Translations under genes and position numbers: made by a program
Origin: [Phialemoniopsis] sp. UDSM-2020
Lineage: Eukaryota; Ascomycota; Sordariomycetes; Thyridiales; Thyridiaceae
Assembly: GCA_018873225.1 (NCBI GenBank)
Contig: JAEILZ010000001.1
Span: forward strand, 4,836,001-4,900,000
Length of the DNA stretch: 64,000 nucleotides
Direction of reading: 5' to 3'
The notes under the pieces: generated by a model
What the model was told of the DNA's origin: nothing
Seen by the model: the letters and a program-made list of their open reading frames with translations, nothing else
Databases searched by the model: none
Shown here: one piece after another, positions 58,812 to 64,000 of the stretch
Position numbering within the stretch: position 1 is the first letter of the stretch
How the letters are laid out: each line of letters begins with the position of its first letter

Positions 58812-61800
58812 ATGCACTCGCCGCACGCTTTTATCGCCCCGAATGCCTCAGTCTCCTCCCCCGGCCCTCTAGCACCGTCGTCGGCCCTCTCTCCGCAGAT
58901 CGTCATTCCAAAGTCCTCCCTAGCTAATCCCCATTCGCGAGTCGCCTACCCTGATACCTACCACCAGAACCACCCATATCGCAGGGCCCCTACACATAAT
59001 ACTGAAGCCCCTTCGACCGCCACATCCACCACCACCCAGGGCCATATTGCCTCCACTATCGCCGTCTCCGCCGCCGTCGCGCAACAGCAGACTTCACCAC
59101 CTCCCTTCTTCTCCGCCCGCACCTCCTCGCTGCTGCCACCGCCTCACCTCACCGCGAAGCGATCCGGCCCTGTCTCGCCGAACGCACACATCCCGCCCTC
59201 CCTCCAGTCCAACCCCAATGCCCACCACGCCTCTGCCGACTTGCCGCCGCTGAGCGAGACTGACCCTTCGGCTTCCACGAGGCGGCCGTCGCGGTCCAGC
59301 AGCGTCAGCGGCGTCGCCAGCGACAGTGTCCGCAACTTCAACCGTTGGTCGGCATCCACCACCTCCAGCCACGCCTCCAACCCGGCCCTCCAGCGTCCGA
59401 ACCCGGCCGGTGGCCGCCGCATGAGCGTTGACGCCGTCGCGCTCCAGGCCCGATCCACGACAGCTCCTCCCCCTCCCTCCTACGCCGCGCCCACATACAA
59501 CTCCCCGCGAAAGCTTCAAAAGACACGCCGACCGTCGACCGCATCCGGTGATTCACCACGCGCCCCTGCCCCCGCGACACGTGTCCGACAGCACTCGCCG
59601 GCCCCTATAGGACCGCTCGAATCCCTACCCCCTATCGTTGCTCTCCCCTCGCTAGAACAAGAGGTCCGCGCCGGAACGCCTTCGCTGGCTGACCGCTCTT
59701 TGGCGAACAGGCCTCCACTGTTGCGGCAAGCTAGTGGAAACCCCAGTGATCTGTCTGGGCATGCGACATCTGCCAGCAGAGGTTCCGAATCCGCCATCGT
59801 AGAAGAACCAGTGTCACCCAGGTCCAGGATGCAGATGAGGGCGGCGGCCGGTAATACCATGGCCATCGACCGCAATGGCGACACCAAGGGCCACTCGAGA
59901 AACCGCTCCCAGGGGGGGAAAGGCAGTGCCGACTCATCCAAGACCCGCGACCGATCCAAACCCTCCCAGAAAGCTATGCTCTCGCGTGCGCTTGAAAAGG
60001 CTAATACCGCTGTTCAACTCGACAATGCTGGGAACATCGAAGGTGCCAGGGCCGCGTACTCGGAGGCCTGTGATTTGCTACATCAAGTGCTTATGAGGAC
60101 CTCTGGGGACGAGGACAAGAGAAAACTGGAAGAGATTGTGAGTGTCCATCATCCTCATGCGAATAGAGGTAGCCATGCTAACCTTTTTTTTTAACAGCGG
60201 AAAACATATACCACACGAATCGATGAACTTGACCAGCTCGATGCTCCCACGAAACGAAACAGCCGACCCCTTCCCACAAGGCCTGCTAGCCTCAGCCAAG
60301 GTAGCAATCGGATTAGCGAAGATTCTCAAGAATGGCCGAGTGGGCTGAGGAAGGAAATCGAAGCTGCTCTCGACGAAGAAGACATTGACCCGAGGATTGC
60401 AATGCCCAGCTATGCGATCCAAACATCCACAGGAAACAGGATGAGGCAGGACTCATCCGTTTCAATGAAGAATGGACTTGATGTCCCGAGGACAGGCGCC
60501 GCCACCCCCCAGATGAGGGACCAGTATTCCCTCCAGTCATCCTTTTCAAGGTCACCCGGAAATGACCGCATGGCCAGGCTAGATGTTGAGCATCCCATGC
60601 ATAATCAATACATGCCGCCACCACTATCCCCACGGCGCCCTCCGTCTCCAAGAAGGACCGTTCAGGCCAGCCCTGAGCCCTTCCATACCGATTACTCCAT
60701 GCCTTCGGAACGACGCCCCTCGGCATCGGGCTCCGTGAACGGACATGCCAAAGCCAACAGCCAGGAGTCAATATCATGGCTGGACCCCATCGACGAGTCC
60801 GGAGGGTCAGACATGTCATCTGTACATTCTAGAACATCTTCTCTGGGTGTAAGGAGAAAACACATACGGGCGGCAAGTGGAGATACCGAGGCCGAATTCG
60901 ACGCTGCCCTGGACGACGCTATCGAAGCTGCTTACGATGATGGTTACGAACCTATGGACCCTAATGAACTTAACAAATATGATGAAGATGACGAAGATGT
61001 AGTCGCCAAGGCACTCAAGAAGGTGCAACTGGCGAGGGAGCGCGTGAAGGAGTCGGAGCGAGAAGCTCTGGCCCTTGCTAATGAAAGGGAGAGACGCCTT
61101 CGACAGCAATTAGAAGAGGAGGACGACGATGATGGTGGTGGGAACTTTTATGACGGAAATGAGTCTGAAGAGGAAGAACGGATATTGGAGGAGATGACCA
61201 CGGGCTACGCCATTGAAGAATTCGCCTTTGGTCTGGGAAAGAAGAAGCCCAGCTTCCCGCGGGAATCCGATTCGAGTGAGCTCACAAATCGTACATGGCA
61301 CAGCTCTACCGGGTCCAACCCGCCCACCGCTACCACGATCCTATCGACTGTCAGCGAAAACACTGTTGTCCCCGATGCAGCGAAGTCGGCCGCACCACCG
61401 TCCATGCCGCCGCCGCCGCCACCCGCATCTTCCCTCCCGAAGTTGCCGCCACAACAGGCGAAGGGTACGAAGAATGCGCCGAGTGCTGACACGGTTCGGG
61501 ATCGCCGGCTCTCAGGACAGAATCCCAAGCAGTTGAAGATTGAAACGTCAAAGATCGGCCCGCCGCCGGGTAGCCTTACCGGACCCGTCTCGGCGATGCA
61601 GCCCAAGGCCGCTGGTGGGTTCATTGCCCAGCAGCGACAAGCATTGTCTGCTGGTCCCAACCGAGTGCCGCCGCCGTTCTCGAGGCATGCTCCGTCACCG
61701 GCCCCGGGAGACATGGCGCCACCTCCGACCCCGCCAATGCCACAGGGCGAATATGATCCCCGTTCTGGATCTCCATCGATCTCACGGCAGGGCCTACGCA

Positions 61801-63035
61801 AGAACTTCTCGTCGTCGAGTCTCAAGAGCATGAAGACCCGTAACATGTCGCTGTCGAACCTCGACGACGCGTCCGACATGTCGCCGGGAACGCCGCACAG
61901 CAACCAGTTTGGTTCCGCGTCGAGACTTCCGGCTATGCCCAACCTTCCGACCCCAGTCGCTACAGCGTTCAAGGACAGGATGATGACGAATGGCGGAACA
62001 GGTGGTCTGCATCTCTTCGACAGCGATTTCCATTCACCGGCCAGTCCCGGCTCACCCAACCCATTGTTTGCCGACGCGCCCGTGCCCCTGGAGTCATGTC
62101 CCACGGACAGCATGCTCAGGCCTTTCTGGCTTATGAGGTGTCTATTCCAGACACTCGTCCACCCTCGAGGCGGATATATCAGCAATAAGCTCTTCGTACC
62201 CCAGGATGTTTGGAAGGTTAGGAATGTGAAACTGAAGAACGTCGAGGACAAGGTGGCCAACTGCGACCTCCTTACCGCCGCCCTCATGAATCTTTCCAAG
62301 GTCGATACGTGCGACGCCGACGCTATGCTGGAGGAGATGCAGTCACTAGAGAACGTCTTGGAGCAGGTGCAGATTGCCCTGACGCGCAAGCTCGGCAACG
62401 AAGTCGGTGTGAATCACACTAGTGCCATGTTCAAGGATGCGTCCTCGGGTCTAGACGCCGAAACGGGCAACAACTCGGGATCTGCGGCTGCTCGCTCAGG
62501 CAGCGTGTCGGGCAAGACGAGCTCCGGATTCTCGTGGCGCCGGCTGCGATCCAAGAACTCGTCGTCGGGCCTCAATAGCGGATACAACGGCGGAGGGGCG
62601 CTCACACGCAAAGACAGCATCCCCGAAAACTCGGCCCACATGATCAAAGAGACGGTCCTGTCCTCGCTGCCCATGACGTCGCACCCGACGAGCAGGCCGA
62701 GCAAGCGGGACCTTACTGGCGTGCAGTTCACCGGGCCCCAAGCGCACTACATGGCGTCGCTGGCGCGGCTGTTCGATGCTGCACAGGCTATTGGTGAGTT
62801 TTTCTTCTCCGTGACAAATGGAAACAAGATGCTAACTAGTATCACAGATCAAATCGCCCGACAAGTCGAGGACCCCGGCCTGCGCCACGCCGACAAAACG
62901 CAGGTGGGCCTCGAGCTGTGCACGCGCCACGCCGCCGAGTTTTTTGGGTTCTACATTTGCCGCTTCGTGCTGGCCGACCTGACGATGCTTCTGGATAAGT
63001 TTATGAAGAGGGGAAGCGAGTGGGTGCTTGTATGA
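58812..63035 (+). CDS. MIT-domain protein, largely disordered
   Basis: A 1369-residue protein in three exons (58812-60137, 60198-62793, 62848-63035; phases consistent). The first 385 residues are Pro/Ser/Ala-rich and probably disordered. An MIT (microtubule interacting and trafficking) domain spans about 388-455 (LSRALEKANTAVQLDNAGN and following, continuing across intron 1). An acidic coiled segment (REALALANERERRLRQQLEEEDDD region), a poly-Pro stretch (PPPPPPASSLP) and a conserved C-terminal block (about 1085-1369; MLRPFWLMRCLF, GGYISNKLF, LEEMQSLENVLEQ, LADLTMLLDKF) follow. MIT domains bind ESCRT-III tails, so a role in vesicle trafficking or cell-wall septum traffic is plausible but inferred. 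Intron 2 (54 bp) is frame-neutral and must be spliced to give the correct C-terminus. Confidence 0.87.
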
Positions 63036-63648
63036 TGTTGTTGCTGCTGCTGTCTTACGTCGGGATGTTTGTATGTTTGGTGTGTGTTTGTCGTGATGTG
63101 GAGAAGAGTATCATAGAGACGATTTTGATGGGGGGTTACAGACACGGTCGTTGCTTGTTGTTGTTTCATACATATATATATACACCATCCATCCGTTGTC
63201 TCTTAGAGACGGATGGGACTCGACATACTCGTTTTATCATTATCACAACATACCCCCTTTTTCTTTTCGCTTCAAGGCATTTTGTCTCTCGCTTCAATCG
63301 CTTTGATGATGGATGATGGAATTATACAGTTGCATTTCGCTGCGCAAGCAATCTCACTATTAGGTCTTGATACTCATACGAACAGGACAAGATGGAGTTC
63401 GTCTGTATTGGTCCAGATCCTGAAGAGGAGGCCAAAACAGGCTTCGGTGTTGGGTAATGAACATGGTTTCCAGGTGATAGTGGTATATACATGAAATAGA
63501 AAGCGGCGCAAGAGCTGTAGCTGACGTAAGGGGAGCCTTTGATTGGCGATGTTGTTGAGTTATTCTGCTGAGGAGCAGTTATACTGAGCGGGCGTTGTGA
63601 ACGAGTGACAGGTCGGTCGATGCAAACAATCCTCCTCCTCCTCCGCAT
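63036..63648. other. 3' flanks of two convergent genes
   Basis: No exon. A tatatatata run lies at 63173-63181. Confidence 0.5.
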
Positions 63649-64000
63649 CTATATATGCTGGCATCTGAACGAGTTGAACTTGTCGTTGAACATGTAAGGT
63701 ATCGTCAGGCGCTCCCCCGACATGAGGTACTCGGCTCCGTCGCAGTGTCTATCGCTACATTCAACGGTTTAGCCCGGGCTCTGCTAGGTATTATCGCGTG
63801 AGCGGGTGAGGAGAAATCGACGTACATGGAGAACATGCACGCTGTGTACTTGTCCGGGGTGCGGATGGAGCTGACACAGTTGCCAAATTGGTTCTGTAGG
63901 TAGTCTAGGTTTGCATTGAGGGTCAGTATGTTTCGAGGCTACGTGGGTGGCGCCCGCCCGCCGATCAAAGCTCCTCCCCCAAGAGAGACTCACAGCACTT
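63649..64000 (-). CDS. Unknown Cys-rich protein, C-terminal end only
   Basis: The last three exons of a gene that enters from the right edge: >63994-64000, 63826-63904 and 63649-63754, with introns GTGAGT...CTAG (63905-63993) and GTACG...GTAG (63755-63825). The readable end is YYLQNQFGNCVSS, YTACMFSIDRHCDG, LTIPYMFNDKFNSF and CQHI. It carries at least five Cys in about 60 residues, suggesting a secreted or lumenal protein. Family not recognised. It is convergent with the MIT-domain gene. Confidence 0.6.

Noticed and set aside
59094..59519. Long Gly/Arg-rich minus-strand frame within the MIT-domain gene
   Set aside because: It is the complement of a GC-rich, Pro/Ser-coding exon and has no family features.
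61205..62398. 397-codon minus-strand frame opposite the MIT-domain gene
   Set aside because: Shadow of a biased coding exon; no homology or start context.

Overview
The window is nuclear DNA from a filamentous ascomycete (Pezizomycotina, most likely a Sordariomycete; I cannot name the genus). Evidence is the 50-100 bp spliceosomal introns (GTRNGT...CTNAC...YAG) in most genes, the monocistronic layout with 0.3-3 kb intergenic gaps, one nuclear tRNA-Ile(AAT), and typically fungal families: subgroup C GH18 chitinase, GH55, LysM, WSC, LaeA-like methyltransferase, NB-ARC/TPR protein and small secreted Cys-rich proteins. Exon structures were read by eye from splice signals. For the main spliced genes the exon lengths were checked for reading-frame consistency.

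Left end (1-11.4 kb): a divergent pair of large secreted wall-active proteins. On the minus strand is a killer-toxin-like GH18 chitinase with three N-terminal chitin-binding modules, running off the left edge. On the plus strand is a 12-exon gene for about 1837 residues combining a double beta-helix GH55 glucanase region, three LysM-like modules and four WSC modules. They share a 1 kb promoter region, so one protein handles chitin and the other beta-1,3-glucan.

12.8-33 kb: an unknown protein, an APH-fold small-molecule kinase, and then a dense run of metabolic enzymes. These are a fumarylacetoacetase-type gene broken by a TAG, two divergent FAD dehydrogenases of the 3-ketosteroid-dehydrogenase/fumarate-reductase type, a ribokinase, a D-2-hydroxyacid dehydrogenase, a DHDPS-type aldolase, a flavin monooxygenase and a TauD-type dioxygenase. 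Together they look like a catabolic gene cluster of unknown substrate. No transporter or clear regulator is visible inside it. The tRNA-Ile sits between the monooxygenase and the dioxygenase.

33-45 kb: a hypothetical protein with a possible Cys/His/Asp hydrolase core, a charged hypothetical protein, a weak gene fragment, a six-exon lipase/NB-ARC/TPR NLR-like protein, and a type II membrane GT25 glycosyltransferase.

45-64 kb: phosphopantothenoylcysteine decarboxylase (CoA synthesis), a secreted flavin amine oxidase gene carrying a one-base frameshift, two small secreted Cys-containing proteins, a 10-exon LaeA-like methyltransferase, a 3.3 kb gene-poor stretch, a 1369-residue MIT-domain protein, and the 3' end of an unknown Cys-rich gene that leaves the right edge.
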